DNA of 64,000 bases from CALNYZ01 sp942490945 (GCA_942490945.1 CALNYZ010000018.1:1054001-1118000), one strand, 5' to 3'. Shown: positions 34,384-44,450, counted from the stretch's first letter. Made by a program: numbers and translations. The notes: generated by a model from the letters alone, not told the origin.

Positions 34384-35447
34384 TGCAATTGCTTGATCGT
34401 TATATTGCCAAGGCAGTCGGTGGTGGTGTACTGGCAGTAATGCTCGTCATTGCGGCGTTGTTATTCCTGATGATGTTCGCTGGTGAATTTGACACGATCG
34501 GTAAAGCCAATTACAGGATTTGGGATGCAGTCTTGTTTGTATTGTTGCTCGTACCCGGTACCTTGTATGGAATTTTTCCGATTGTTACCTTGCTTGGCGC
34601 AATTATCGGACTGGGAGCACTGGCAAATAATCATGAACTGATTATTATTCGCGGAGCCGGTGTATCGACTGCCAGAATCATTATGGCGATCATGAAACTG
34701 GCAATATTTTTGCTGATTTTTGCCTTTCTACTTGGTGAAGTGATTTCACCGCATGCACAACAATATGCCAAAATTCAACGCGCAAAAGCATTGTCCGCGC
34801 AAATCAGTTTTAATTCAGATTATGGTTTGTGGGCACGTGATGGCCAGACGTATATTCATGTGCAACGTGCGGATAATCAGGGCAATTTGCATCAATTGAA
34901 TTTGTACAAGTTTGATGAAAACAGAAACTTGCAACAAATGTTATCAGCTACATCTGCTACACATAACGGCAAAACATGGCTATTAAAAGATGTAAAACGT
35001 GCAAATATATCACCTGCTGCGATTAATATAAGCAATTTGGCAACCCTGGAATGGGATACGCTGCTCGAGCCGGAGCTGGTGCATACCGTATCGGTAGAAC
35101 CTGAAATGTTGGCAATCTGGAAATTAAAAAATTACATTCAATACCTTGCGGATAACGGTCTGGATGCAACAACCTATGAGCTTGCATACTGGAACAAGCT
35201 GGCTATGCCATTAACGATCGTGGTTATGGTTATTTTAGCCGTGCCGTTTGTTATGGGTTCGACTCGCAAGACAAGTATTGGTCATCAGATATTGGTTGGT
35301 TTTATGGCAGGGCTTTGCTTCTATATAGCAAACCAGTTACTGGGGCAAATCAGCATTGTGTATAATTTCCACCCTGGCATTGGCGCGATGTTACCGTCTT
35401 TATTTGTACTGGCCATCGCGATATTGTTGATGCGACGTTCTGACTAG
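34383..35447 (+). CDS. lptG: LPS export permease LptG
   Basis: Second permease of LptB2FG, partner of the preceding gene. 354 residues from ATG 34383, which overlaps the lptF stop by one base and gives the usual MQLLDRYIAKAVGGGVLAVM start; the longer frame from 34284 lies inside lptF. Same 3+3 helix topology with central periplasmic domain; the family segment LAVPFVMGSTRKTSIGHQILVGF near the end is present. Confidence 0.95.
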   Translation: MQLLDRYIAKAVGGGVLAVMLVIAALLFLMMFAGEFDTIGKANYRIWDAVLFVLLLVPGTLYGIFPIVTLLGAIIGLGALANNHELIIIRGAGVSTARIIMAIMKLAIFLLIFAFLLGEVISPHAQQYAKIQRAKALSAQISFNSDYGLWARDGQTYIHVQRADNQGNLHQLNLYKFDENRNLQQMLSATSATHNGKTWLLKDVKRANISPAAINISNLATLEWDTLLEPELVHTVSVEPEMLAIWKLKNYIQYLADNGLDATTYELAYWNKLAMPLTIVVMVILAVPFVMGSTRKTSIGHQILVGFMAGLCFYIANQLLGQISIVYNFHPGIGAMLPSLFVLAIAILLMRRSD

Positions 35448-35470
35448 TTACAGTATTGTTGTCAGTTCGA

Positions 35471-35992
35471 TTATTTGGGTAGTTGAATTACGCATGTGCC
35501 AGACAATTTTTCACGCAAGTTACCGGGGATATTGTCTAATAGCAGCCAGATTGCACCTATACACAAATATGCCCAGCCAGGCATAAAGCCGAACATCGCT
35601 AATGTAGCGTCTGACGTGATTTTGTCAGCAGCAATGGATAATGTTATGGCGAGAATCATGACTGACCACGCGGGTATGGCGAGTAAAAAACGCAATGCGG
35701 CCTGTTGCCAGCTGATCAGGGTTTGATCTTTTTGTACCAACTTGATTCGCCAGGCTTGCATACCAAGTGTTTGACCGCTACGCGTCCAGAACCAGGCAAA
35801 AAATATAAACAGCACTAGCAACAGGTAACTACTCATAAAGATGTTTGCTGATTTAATTGCCTCGCCGCCGGAGAAAAACAGGGGTATTGCCGCAGCAAAC
35901 ATCAGGACTGCCAATGCCAGAGTGCCGTCATAAATCATGGCGATCAAACGCTTATAGGTTTTGGCGTAGACAATGGCTGCAGAATTAGACAT
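35471..35992 (-). CDS. RDD-family membrane protein
   Basis: A 173-residue protein with four hydrophobic segments. The RDD-type N-terminus (KTYKRLIAMIYDGTLALAVL) carries Arg and Asp in the first helix, and WTRSGQTLGMQAWRIKLVQKD is the family's G-Q-T-L-G-x-x-x-x-x-I-x-V motif. RDD proteins are of uncertain function, with proposed roles in Na+/H+ transport. In many gammaproteobacteria an RDD gene lies next to lptFG, as here, convergent. Confidence 0.88.
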   Translation of the reverse strand: MSNSAAIVYAKTYKRLIAMIYDGTLALAVLMFAAAIPLFFSGGEAIKSANIFMSSYLLLVLFIFFAWFWTRSGQTLGMQAWRIKLVQKDQTLISWQQAALRFLLAIPAWSVMILAITLSIAADKITSDATLAMFGFMPGWAYLCIGAIWLLLDNIPGNLREKLSGTCVIQLPK

Positions 35993-36103
35993 GAGTGATT
36001 CAGGCGTGTTATAAATTTAACTGACGACTTGTATTGTATGAAAACAACGGATTAAATGTAAGTCTTTGACTAACTATTATTATTTATACTTGAGTGAAGG
36101 CAA

Positions 36104-36460
36104 ATGAGTTTACTTAGCGAAATGGTCAGCATTCCAGGCGTGATTGCGGCAGGCGAATATGCATACCGTGGCGATCGCTTCAGTTATGAAGGCGAACTGG
36201 ATAATGAAATTGCACGCAGTGCTTCGATTATGTGTCGCGCTACAACCATGGCCTTACATATGCAAACTGATATGATGAAATCTTTAAACAGCGATTGTGG
36301 CTGCGCGCCCGCACAAGGCTGGATAGTGAATGGAGAGAAGGTAAGTGTTTGTGTGTATGGTAATGTTTTTTGTTTTGTTGATAATAGTGCAAATTCATTA
36401 AATCAAATCATGCAAACATTACGTGATAAAGTTGGGGAACAAACAGGTGAGCTGGTCTGA
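36104..36460 (+). CDS. DUF2173-type protein, copy 1
   Basis: A 118-residue cytoplasmic protein, first of three related genes. Segments LLSEMVSIPGVIAAGEYAYR, ATTMALHMQTDMMKSL, CAPAQGWIVNGEKVSVCVYG and NSLNQIMQTLRD match the DUF2173 pattern, which suggests a roadblock-like alpha/beta fold. Cys-rich middle (DCGCAP) is unique to this copy. DUF2173 is often found in sulfur- and iron-oxidising bacteria; function unknown. AAGG precedes the ATG. Confidence 0.75.
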   Translation: MSLLSEMVSIPGVIAAGEYAYRGDRFSYEGELDNEIARSASIMCRATTMALHMQTDMMKSLNSDCGCAPAQGWIVNGEKVSVCVYGNVFCFVDNSANSLNQIMQTLRDKVGEQTGELV

Positions 36461-36499
36461 TTTTACACCGGCGATAGCTTAAAAAAACGAGGTTAAGTA

Positions 36500-36850
36500 A
36501 TGTCTGATAGCGAAACCAAATTGCTTGCTTTAATGCAACTCGAGAATGCTGAAGGTGCCTTCAGGTTCGAACCGTCCGGCGAGTTGCTGGAACATAAAAT
36601 CCGTGAAGGAAGCGAACTGAATCCCGGCGTACTCGATTTGCTGGCGCATTTATGTGTTGCCAATATTGCCATTGCTACCATGCAGGCACGAGGCTGGGAA
36701 ACCATGACAGGCATGCAAGGCTTTTATCCAATTAAAGGTTTTACCCTCGTAGGGTTAAACTGGACTGCTGTTGTTAACAGTGAGTATGGCGTGGTCATTC
36801 CGAACAGTAGTGTCGACTATGAAGCGGCACACAAAGTACTGACAAATTAA
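36500..36850 (+). CDS. DUF2173-like protein, copy 2 (diverged)
   Basis: A 116-residue paralogue of its neighbours, the most diverged of the three. It keeps the layout LLALMQLENAEGAFRFEPSG, CVANIAIATMQARGWETMTG, GFYPIKGFTLVGLNWTAVVN and a C-terminal helix, but lacks the Gly-Trp-x-Val core seen in copies 1 and 3. It begins 39 bases after copy 1 and ends 20 bases before copy 3, so the three are probably one transcript. Function unknown. Confidence 0.65.
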   Translation: MSDSETKLLALMQLENAEGAFRFEPSGELLEHKIREGSELNPGVLDLLAHLCVANIAIATMQARGWETMTGMQGFYPIKGFTLVGLNWTAVVNSEYGVVIPNSSVDYEAAHKVLTN

Positions 36851-36870
36851 ACGGCTATTGGATTATTGAC

Positions 36871-37209
36871 ATGTCAATGCTGAAAAAAATACTTGTCGAA
36901 GATGGCGTGCTGGCAATATGTCATTTTCGGGATGACGGAATGTATCTCGAAGGTCAGGGCGTCATGCCGGAACAGCAAATGATCGGCCTGGCAAAATTTG
37001 CACATGATTACAAACGTATTGTGCAAGGAAATGCCGATCAACTTGCCATGTTTACGGGTATGCCAGGCTGGACACCACCCGATGGTTGGGTTGTGCATAG
37101 TAACAATAACGTAGTAATGAGCTTTGGGAACTTTGTCTGTTTGGCCGATAAAAAAACCGCCTCGATTAACAAACTCATGCAGGCACTAAAACAACTGTCA
37201 CATTGGTAA
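36871..37209 (+). CDS. DUF2173-type protein, copy 3
   Basis: A 112-residue protein aligning with copy 1 across its length: MLKKILVEDGVLAICHFRDD, FTGMPGWTPPDGWVVHSNNN, VVMSFGNFVCLADKKTASIN, KLMQALKQL. The central Pro-x-x-Gly-Trp-x-Val motif and the Gly-Asn-x-x-x-x-x-x-Asp/Lys segment are shared. As a small roadblock-like protein it may act by dimerising with the other copies. Function unknown. Confidence 0.72.
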   Translation: MSMLKKILVEDGVLAICHFRDDGMYLEGQGVMPEQQMIGLAKFAHDYKRIVQGNADQLAMFTGMPGWTPPDGWVVHSNNNVVMSFGNFVCLADKKTASINKLMQALKQLSHW

Positions 37210-37395
37210 TTACACCTGTTCTGTGTGTATTTAGCTGTAAATCATGAATTATTTATATGTGCAAATAGCGTGTGAGTGGCAGCCTGATTTATAATTTTCT
37301 CGGGGTCATTGTGGTACGACACTGCTGATTGCAGTATCATACGGGCCTACTTTCCTGCAAATTCAACTAACCATACGCGGTTTCGAGAACAGATT

Positions 37396-40300
37396 ATGTT
37401 GGTGTTGCCAGGCCGTGAGGCACTTTCCGAGTTTCGTTTAACAAAATTCACAAATCTGCTACAGACGCAATGCGCTGCCGTAACGAAACTGTCCGCATAT
37501 TATGTATATTTTATAGAAAATAACGCTGATCTTGACACGCAGGAAACTGCACGTCTGTCACATCTGCTTAATGATGATCCGGATTTCGACACAACATTGC
37601 CCGCCGGAGAACTGTTTCTGGTTGTGCCACGTCCCGGCACAATTTCTCCCTGGTCCAGCAAGGCAACCGATATATTACACAATTGTGGTCTTGACTCGGT
37701 TGTACGCGCCGAACGTGGTATTGCCTATTTGATAGCTGCAGATAAAAAAATATCTGACAAGGATCGCGCAACGATTGGTAACACCTTGTTCGATCGCATG
37801 ACAGAAGCTGTATTTGCAAGTTATGAAGATGCGGCTGCGTTATTTCATCATGAGCAACCCAGGCCATTTAACAGCATTGATGTTCTGAGCAAAGGTCGCG
37901 ATGCATTGGTGCTGGCAAATAATACAATGGGTCTGGCATTGGCAGATGATGAGATAGATTATCTGGTCAGTAATTTTCAGTCACTCAAACGAAATCCGAC
38001 CGATGTTGAGCTGATGATGTTTGCTCAGGCAAACTCGGAACATTGTCGGCACAAGATCTTTAATGCCGACTGGATTATCGATGGTAAAGAACAGGATAAA
38101 TCCCTGTTCAAAATGATTCGTAATACACATGATCTGCATCCACAAGGTGTACTGTCGGCGTATAGCGATAATTCGGCCGTCATAAGCGGCTATCAATCGA
38201 GTCGCTTTTATCCGGAACAAACTTCCAGACAGTACTGTTTTCATGATGAGCCCGTACACATTCTCATGAAAGTTGAAACGCATAATCATCCCACAGCCAT
38301 TGCGCCTTTCCCCGGAGCGGCAACCGGTGCGGGTGGTGAAATTCGCGATGAGGGCGCCACCGGTCGTGGTTCAAAACCCAAGGCAGGGTTGTGTGGCTAT
38401 TCAGTTTCCAATTTACAACTACCCGATGCCATGCAGGCATGGGAAATCGATTATGGCAAACCGGATCGCATTGTCTCCGCAACAGAAATTATGATCGAGG
38501 CACCCATTGGCGCCGCCGCCTTTAATAATGAATTTGGTCGGCCGAATATTTGCGGATATTTCCGTACCTATGAACAGGCTGTCACGACGCAGGATGGTGT
38601 AGAAGTTCGTGGCTATCATAAACCCATCATGTTGGCAGGGGGTGTGGGCAACATTCGTGAGGACGATGTTGCCAAGGGCATGATGCCGGCGGGAACTAAA
38701 GTGATTGTATTAGGTGGTCCGGCCATGCTGATTGGACTGGGTGGCGGTGCCGCATCCTCAATGGCAAGTGGCAGCAGTGATGCCGATCTTGATTTTGCCT
38801 CGGTACAACGCGGCAATCCGGAAATGCAACGCCGTGCGCAGGAAGTGATTGATCAGTGCTGGCAGATGCAGGAAAACAATCCAATCATCAGCATCCACGA
38901 CGTTGGTGCCGGTGGCATATCGAATGCCTTGCCTGAACTGGTGCATGACAGCGGTGTCGGCGGCCTGTTTGAACTGCGTAATGTACTGAACGACGAACCC
39001 GGTATGTCACCAATGGAAATATGGTGCAATGAAGCGCAGGAACGTTATGTGCTTGGCATTGCCAGTGACAAGATTGCACTGTTCGAAGCGATTTGTCAGC
39101 GCGAGCGTTGTCCGTATGCCATTGTGGGTGAAGCCACACAGCAACAACAACTGACCCTAACAGATAAACACTTTAATAATAATCCCATCGACATGCCGCT
39201 GGATGTGCTGCTCGGCAAGCCACCAAAAATGTTGCGTGATGTCAGCAACAGGAAATCACACGCAGGCAGTTTCGACTACAGCAAGGTCGATCTTAACGAG
39301 ACAATTTTCCGACTACTAAAATTACCAACCATCGCCAATAAAAACTTTTTAATTACCATTGGAGATCGTTCGGTGACCGGTCTGGTCGCACGCGATCAAA
39401 TGGTCGGACCGTGGCAGGTACCGGTTGCAGATGTCGCGGTGACCGCAACAGGATTTAAACATTTTACCGGTGAAGCCATGTCGATGGGTGAACGAACACC
39501 GCTTGCACTGCTCGATCATGCCGCATCAGCAAGAATGGCCATTGGTGAAGCGTTAACAAACCTGGTTGCAGCACAAATTGATGACTTATCCCGAGTTGTG
39601 TTATCCGCTAACTGGATGGCACCCGCCGGGCATCCGGGTGAAGATGCCGGCTTGTATGCGGCGGTGAAAGCCGTCGGCATGGAAGTCTGTCCTCAGTTGG
39701 GCATCTGTGTACCGGTTGGTAAAGATTCCATGTCGATGAAAACTGTCTGGCAGGAAAAAACAGCCGCTGGTGAGCAAACCAAATCGGTCACCGCACCCTT
39801 GTCACTCATCATCTCCGCGTTTGCACCGGTAAGCGATATACGTCAAACACGCACCCCGTTATTACAATTAAACGATAACACCGGTTTATTGTTGCTTGAT
39901 TTTGCCAAAGGCAAACAACGCACAGGTGGTTCCTGTTTTGCACAGGTACATAACCAGATGGGTGATGTTGCGCCGAACATGGATGATGTGGCGTATTTCA
40001 AAAATTGCATTCATGCGGTACAGACGTTACTGAAAAAGAATCTGATCCTGGCATATCATGATCGATCAGATGGTGGCCTGTTTATAAGTCTGGTTGAGAT
40101 GGCCTTTGCCAGTCATTGTGGTCTGGATATCAATCTGGATAAGCTGGGTGATGATGTGCTGGCGAGTTTGTTTAATGAAGAGCTGGGTGCAGTGATACAA
40201 ATCGACTCGCGCAGTAAAGATAAGGTCAGGAAAGTACTTGCAGAACATGGTGTTGTCGATGCAGAAATTCCTGTCGCAACCATAAACGCCAGTGACGGGA

Positions 40301-41298
40301 TTACTATTTCCCATCGCGGCAAAAAAATATTCAGCGACAGCCGCATTGCACTTCAACAGGCATGGTCAGAAACGTCCATGCAGTTACAAAGCCTGCGTGA
40401 CAATCCGGAATGTGCCAGACAGGAATTTGAAAATCTTGCCGACAAGAATGATCCCGGTCTAACCTTACAGTTAACCTATGATGCCAGCGACAATATTGCC
40501 GCGCCTTTTATAAATAAAGGCAAGCAACCCGCAATTGCGGTGTTACGTGAACAGGGTGTTAATGGCCAGGTAGAAATGGCGGCCGCATTTACACAAGCCG
40601 GTTTTAGCGCTGTTGATGTACACATGAGTGATATTATTAATGGCAAAATGTCATTGAAGGATTTTCACGGCATGGTAGCGTGCGGCGGTTTTTCCTACGG
40701 CGATGTTTTGGGTGCTGGTGGTGGCTGGGCAAAATCAATCCTTTACAATAAGCGCGCTCGCGATGAATTTGAAAACTTTTTCAGTCGCGAAGATGTTTTT
40801 GGCCTGGGCGTGTGTAACGGTTGTCAGATGTTATCGCACCTGAAAGATTTAATACCGGGCGCAGCACACTGGCCAAAATTCTTGCGTAATCAATCAGAGC
40901 AATTTGAAGCACGCCTGTCGCTGGTTGAAGTGACAAATAGCCCGTCTATCCTGTTACAGGGCATGCAAGGATCACGTATGCCGATTGTCGTTGCGCACGG
41001 TGAAGGCCGGGCAAGGTTTTCAGACAGTGATATAGCAAAAGTGGCGCAACCATATGTCGCATTACGTTTTGTCGATCATTATGGCAATCAGACAGAACGT
41101 TATCCGTTCAACCCGAATGGATCACCGGCAGGAATCACCGGGTTAACTACGAACGATGGACGTTTCACTATTATGATGCCGCATCCGGAACGCGTATTTC
41201 GTAAAGTACAACACTCCTGGTATGCAGAGTCCACAGATGACAATGACAATGCGTCATGGGCGCGACTGTTTCAGAATGCACGAGCATGGTTGAACTAG
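37396..41298 (+). CDS. purL: Phosphoribosylformylglycinamidine synthase
   Basis: Large single-chain FGAM synthase of purine synthesis, 1300 residues against 1295 in E. coli. ATG 37396 starts MLVLPGREALSEFRLTKF as homologues do; the frame extends to 37309 but that addition has no counterpart. Seen: the N-terminal PurS-like domain, MMFAQANSEHCRHKIF, KVETHNHPTAIAPFPGAATG, GGPAMLIGLGGGAASSM, and a glutaminase domain with nucleophile Cys in VCNGCQM and a late His-Pro-Glu (MMPHPERVFR). No PurR-like box was found upstream. Confidence 0.97.
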   Translation: MLVLPGREALSEFRLTKFTNLLQTQCAAVTKLSAYYVYFIENNADLDTQETARLSHLLNDDPDFDTTLPAGELFLVVPRPGTISPWSSKATDILHNCGLDSVVRAERGIAYLIAADKKISDKDRATIGNTLFDRMTEAVFASYEDAAALFHHEQPRPFNSIDVLSKGRDALVLANNTMGLALADDEIDYLVSNFQSLKRNPTDVELMMFAQANSEHCRHKIFNADWIIDGKEQDKSLFKMIRNTHDLHPQGVLSAYSDNSAVISGYQSSRFYPEQTSRQYCFHDEPVHILMKVETHNHPTAIAPFPGAATGAGGEIRDEGATGRGSKPKAGLCGYSVSNLQLPDAMQAWEIDYGKPDRIVSATEIMIEAPIGAAAFNNEFGRPNICGYFRTYEQAVTTQDGVEVRGYHKPIMLAGGVGNIREDDVAKGMMPAGTKVIVLGGPAMLIGLGGGAASSMASGSSDADLDFASVQRGNPEMQRRAQEVIDQCWQMQENNPIISIHDVGAGGISNALPELVHDSGVGGLFELRNVLNDEPGMSPMEIWCNEAQERYVLGIASDKIALFEAICQRERCPYAIVGEATQQQQLTLTDKHFNNNPIDMPLDVLLGKPPKMLRDVSNRKSHAGSFDYSKVDLNETIFRLLKLPTIANKNFLITIGDRSVTGLVARDQMVGPWQVPVADVAVTATGFKHFTGEAMSMGERTPLALLDHAASARMAIGEALTNLVAAQIDDLSRVVLSANWMAPAGHPGEDAGLYAAVKAVGMEVCPQLGICVPVGKDSMSMKTVWQEKTAAGEQTKSVTAPLSLIISAFAPVSDIRQTRTPLLQLNDNTGLLLLDFAKGKQRTGGSCFAQVHNQMGDVAPNMDDVAYFKNCIHAVQTLLKKNLILAYHDRSDGGLFISLVEMAFASHCGLDINLDKLGDDVLASLFNEELGAVIQIDSRSKDKVRKVLAEHGVVDAEIPVATINASDGITISHRGKKIFSDSRIALQQAWSETSMQLQSLRDNPECARQEFENLADKNDPGLTLQLTYDASDNIAAPFINKGKQPAIAVLREQGVNGQVEMAAAFTQAGFSAVDVHMSDIINGKMSLKDFHGMVACGGFSYGDVLGAGGGWAKSILYNKRARDEFENFFSREDVFGLGVCNGCQMLSHLKDLIPGAAHWPKFLRNQSEQFEARLSLVEVTNSPSILLQGMQGSRMPIVVAHGEGRARFSDSDIAKVAQPYVALRFVDHYGNQTERYPFNPNGSPAGITGLTTNDGRFTIMMPHPERVFRKVQHSWYAESTDDNDNASWARLFQNARAWLN

Positions 41299-41301
41299 GC
41301 T

Positions 41302-42219
41302 ATGACAGCGGCACTTGAAATTACCGGGTTACGCAAAATCTACAAGAACGGTGTAGAAGCCCTTAAAGGTATCGACCTGACAGTCAAGCAAGGAGATTTC
41401 TTTGCCTTGCTCGGTCCCAATGGTGCAGGCAAGTCCACCGCGATTGGTATCATTTGTTCGCTGGTGAATAAATCCGCCGGGCGAGTATCGGTATTCGGGC
41501 ACGATCTGGATCGCGAACTGGATGCCGCGAAAAGTTGTATCGGTTTGGTGCCACAAGAATTTAACTTTAACCAGTTTGAACCGGTCGTTGAAATTGTGAT
41601 TAACCAGGCCGGTTATTATGGTATCAGCCGCAAGCTGGCAAGCGAGCGGGCAGAAAAATATCTCAGGCAACTCGGCCTGTGGGAAAAACGACGCGTTATG
41701 GCGCGTGAACTGTCCGGTGGTATGAAGCGTCGATTAATGATCGCACGCGCATTGGTGCATGAACCAAAACTGCTTATTCTCGACGAACCCACTGCAGGCG
41801 TGGATATAGAATTACGCCGTTCCATGTGGATTTTTCTCAAAGAAATAAACCAACAGGGCAAGACCATTATTCTTACCACGCATTATCTGGAAGAAGCGGA
41901 AGCACTGTGTAAACGTATTGCCATTATTGATCACGGACAAACCATCGAAAATACCGAAATGAAAACCTTGTTGTTGCGATTGCAGACAGAGACATTCATA
42001 TTTGATCTGAAAGATCCGATAACACGAACACTCGAAGTAAAAGGCTATAAAATTGAACAGATAGATTCAACTACCATCGCGGTGGATGTCAGCAAGGAAC
42101 AGGTTGTCAATGATGTTTTTGCCGAGTTAAGCGCACAGGGTATACAAGTACTCAGCATGCGAAACAAAACAAATCGTCTTGAAGAAATGTTTGTAAAAAT
42201 GCTGGGTCAAAATGCATGA
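41302..42219 (+). CDS. ABC transporter ATP-binding protein (YadG-like)
   Basis: A 305-residue ATPase of an ABC-2 exporter. Walker A LLGPNGAGKSTAIG, signature LSGGMKRRLMIARAL, Walker B LLILDEPTAG and the switch His in ILTTHYLEEAE are intact. About 80 C-terminal residues form the regulatory extension common in drug/polysaccharide ABC-2 ATPases. The stop overlaps the permease start by 4 bases. The pair resembles E. coli YadG/YadH, whose substrate is unknown. Confidence 0.92.
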   Translation: MTAALEITGLRKIYKNGVEALKGIDLTVKQGDFFALLGPNGAGKSTAIGIICSLVNKSAGRVSVFGHDLDRELDAAKSCIGLVPQEFNFNQFEPVVEIVINQAGYYGISRKLASERAEKYLRQLGLWEKRRVMARELSGGMKRRLMIARALVHEPKLLILDEPTAGVDIELRRSMWIFLKEINQQGKTIILTTHYLEEAEALCKRIAIIDHGQTIENTEMKTLLLRLQTETFIFDLKDPITRTLEVKGYKIEQIDSTTIAVDVSKEQVVNDVFAELSAQGIQVLSMRNKTNRLEEMFVKMLGQNA

Positions 42220-42989
42220 AACTCGTCGAACAATACACAGCATTCACAACATTACTCATAAAGGAAATTCTGCGCTTTTCGCGTATCTGGGTACAAACCA
42301 TAGTACCGGCCGCGATAACTACCGGGTTGTACTTTGTAATATTCGGAAATTTGATTGGTTCACAAATCGGTAATATCCAGGGTCAAACCTATGTTGACTA
42401 TATTGTTCCCGGCATTATTCTTATGTCGGTGATCAATAATGCCTATGCCAATGTCGTTTCCTCTTTCTATGGCCACAAATTCCAGCATCATATTGAGGAA
42501 ATGCTGATATCGCCCATGCCGAATTACCTGATTGTTACAGGATTCGTTGCGGGTGGGGTGACGCGTGGTCTGAGCGTGGGGTTTGTTGTTACCGTGGTTG
42601 CCATGTTTTTTACGGATATCAAGGTTGAAAATGCATTTATTATACTCTCGGTAGTATTTCTTACTGCGGTACTGTTTTCGTTGGCCGGATTGATTAATGC
42701 GGTTTATGCAAACAGCTTTGACGATATTTCCATTATTCCGACCTTTGTATTAACACCGTTGACCTATCTTGGCGGTATTTTCTTCTCGATCGAAATGTTG
42801 TCCGGTTTCTGGCAGAAAGTTGCGCTGTTTAATCCCATTCTCTATATGATCAATGCCATGCGCTATGGCATGCTGGGCGTGACAGACATTAATATTTATA
42901 CTGCATTTGCAATAATCATCAGCTTTATTCTGGTGTTGTATACCTTCTGTATTTATTTAATGCGCAAGGGCATTGGTATTCGCAGCTAG
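42216..42989 (+). CDS. ABC-2 type permease (YadH-like)
   Basis: A 257-residue inner-membrane permease with six hydrophobic segments and the ABC-2 pattern, including VDYIVPGIILMSVINNAYAN and the late FNPILYMINAMRYGMLG. It is coupled to the ATPase by a 4-base overlap, so the two form one exporter. A small hairpin (GTCTG-GTAA-CAGAC, 42996-43009) follows the stop but lacks a T tract. Confidence 0.92.
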   Translation: MKLVEQYTAFTTLLIKEILRFSRIWVQTIVPAAITTGLYFVIFGNLIGSQIGNIQGQTYVDYIVPGIILMSVINNAYANVVSSFYGHKFQHHIEEMLISPMPNYLIVTGFVAGGVTRGLSVGFVVTVVAMFFTDIKVENAFIILSVVFLTAVLFSLAGLINAVYANSFDDISIIPTFVLTPLTYLGGIFFSIEMLSGFWQKVALFNPILYMINAMRYGMLGVTDINIYTAFAIIISFILVLYTFCIYLMRKGIGIRS

Positions 42990-43017
42990 GCAACAGTCTG
43001 GTAACAGACAGGCAAGC

Positions 43018-43848
43018 TCAGGTAATTTTTATTAAAATTTTATCCAGCCAGCTTGTGGGCAGAATTCTTTTTAGATAAGCAAACAGGTAGGTCGGGACAG
43101 TCACATAATATCGTGCGCGCGGTTTTTCAGTTTCCAATGCCTTGATAACTTTCCCCAGCACAGCTTCGGCAGGCAGTGTAAACGCCGTGGTACTTTTCTC
43201 ACTTTGCAGGCGCTTTACTGTCGCAGCGTACAATGTCTTGTGAAAGCTGTTTTCTCGATCAATGTTATCAAGAAAAGCCTGTAGTGCATTTTTGCGGAAT
43301 TGACTTTCAATCGGTCCTGGCTCAATCAATACAATACGAATGTTTGTGTCATATAATTCGAGTCGCAGCGTATCAGCCAGACCTTCAATCGCGTATTTAC
43401 TTGCATTGTATGCGCCACGATAACGCATGGCGGCAAAGCCCAATATCGAACTGTTATGAATAATACGGCCGTGACCCTGTTTGCGCATCACGGGAATGAC
43501 CCGCCGGGTTAATTCATGCCAGCCAAATACATTGACCTGAAATTGTTGCAGCAGTGTTTCGCGTGTCAGATCTTCTATTGCGCCGGGTTGACCGTAGGCG
43601 CCATTATTAAACAGTGCATCCAGTGTTCCACCGCTTGCTTCCAGCACAGCGTCGACTGCAGCGTTGATTGATGCCGAGTCGTTTAAATCCAGCAGATAAC
43701 TTTCCAGTCCTTCCTTTTTGAGTCGTGCCACATCCTCTGCCTGTCTGGCGGTGGCGAAGACACGGTATCCACGCGCATGCAGTCCTTTTGCGACACAATA
43801 TCCTATGCCTGTGGAACAGCCAGTTATGAGAATTGATTTTCCCGTCAT
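43018..43848 (-). CDS. Short-chain dehydrogenase/reductase
   Basis: A 276-residue classical SDR. The nucleotide motif is TGCSTGIG (residues ~9-16); NNGAYG follows; the catalytic Ser and YNASK (Tyr-x3-Lys) are intact with Ser in HNSSILG. The C-terminal ~75 residues form an extension with a hydrophobic end (YVTVPTYLFAYLKRILP), like SDRs that associate with membranes. Substrate unknown. It is convergent with the ABC permease. Confidence 0.9.
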   Translation of the reverse strand: MTGKSILITGCSTGIGYCVAKGLHARGYRVFATARQAEDVARLKKEGLESYLLDLNDSASINAAVDAVLEASGGTLDALFNNGAYGQPGAIEDLTRETLLQQFQVNVFGWHELTRRVIPVMRKQGHGRIIHNSSILGFAAMRYRGAYNASKYAIEGLADTLRLELYDTNIRIVLIEPGPIESQFRKNALQAFLDNIDRENSFHKTLYAATVKRLQSEKSTTAFTLPAEAVLGKVIKALETEKPRARYYVTVPTYLFAYLKRILPTSWLDKILIKIT

Positions 43849-44056
43849 GTCATACCATTAAAATGTGGAATTAATTTACAGTATCACATGTCTGTCCAGT
43901 AGTTTGAATAACTGCCGGTTTCGGTTGCTTTCAATTGGCGTTACAACGGACTTGAAAGTGATGCGATTGGCCATACCTTGCTGACACCGGGCAGGGTGTG
44001 GCAGAGTCTCCCGACATTGTAGTTGTCTGTTTTGTAGCTACCTTGCCGCGTGTACA

Positions 44057-44065
44057 TGGTATAAT
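44057..44065 (+). promoter_or_regulatory. Extended -10 promoter for the fmdB-like gene
   Basis: TGG followed by TATAAT (44057-44065) is an extended -10 element, which can substitute for a weak -35. It lies 40 bases before the start codon at 44106. Confidence 0.6.
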
Positions 44066-44105
44066 TCGGGATTGTCAGACGGAAGTGAAGTCATGAGGTT
44101 AGTAC

Positions 44106-44450
44106 ATGCCAATTTATGAGTACGAATGTGAGGCCTGTGGTCATACGCTGGAAGCAATCCAGAAACTCAGTGATGCACCGCTAAAAGATTGTCCCAATTG
44201 TCATAAGTCTGCACTGAAAAAACTTATCTCGGCTGCGGGTTTTCGACTCAAGGGTGGCGGTTGGTATGAAACGGATTTTAAAACCGGTAACAAGAAAAAT
44301 GTTTCGGCATCCGATACCAAGTCTGGTTCGGGTAGTAGTTCGGCCAGTACCCAGTCCGGCACCCAGAGTAGTTCAAAGACCAGCTCAAAGACCAGTACAA
44401 CGACCCCGGGCAAATCAGGCAGTAGTGGTGGCGCCAAGACGAAACCCTGA
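44106..44450 (+). CDS. FmdB-family zinc-ribbon protein
   Basis: A 114-residue protein. The first ~55 residues are an FmdB zinc ribbon with Cys8-x2-Cys11 and Cys29-x2-Cys32 (MPIYEYECEACGHTLE, DCPNCHKSALKKLIS) and the GFRLKGGGWYETDFK tail of the family. Residues ~65-114 are a disordered Ser/Thr/Gly-rich repeat (SGSSSAST, TQSSSKTSSKTS). It lies directly upstream of aspS, a conserved placement in proteobacteria. Function unknown; once proposed to regulate formamidase genes. Confidence 0.9.
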   Translation: MPIYEYECEACGHTLEAIQKLSDAPLKDCPNCHKSALKKLISAAGFRLKGGGWYETDFKTGNKKNVSASDTKSGSGSSSASTQSGTQSSSKTSSKTSTTTPGKSGSSGGAKTKP

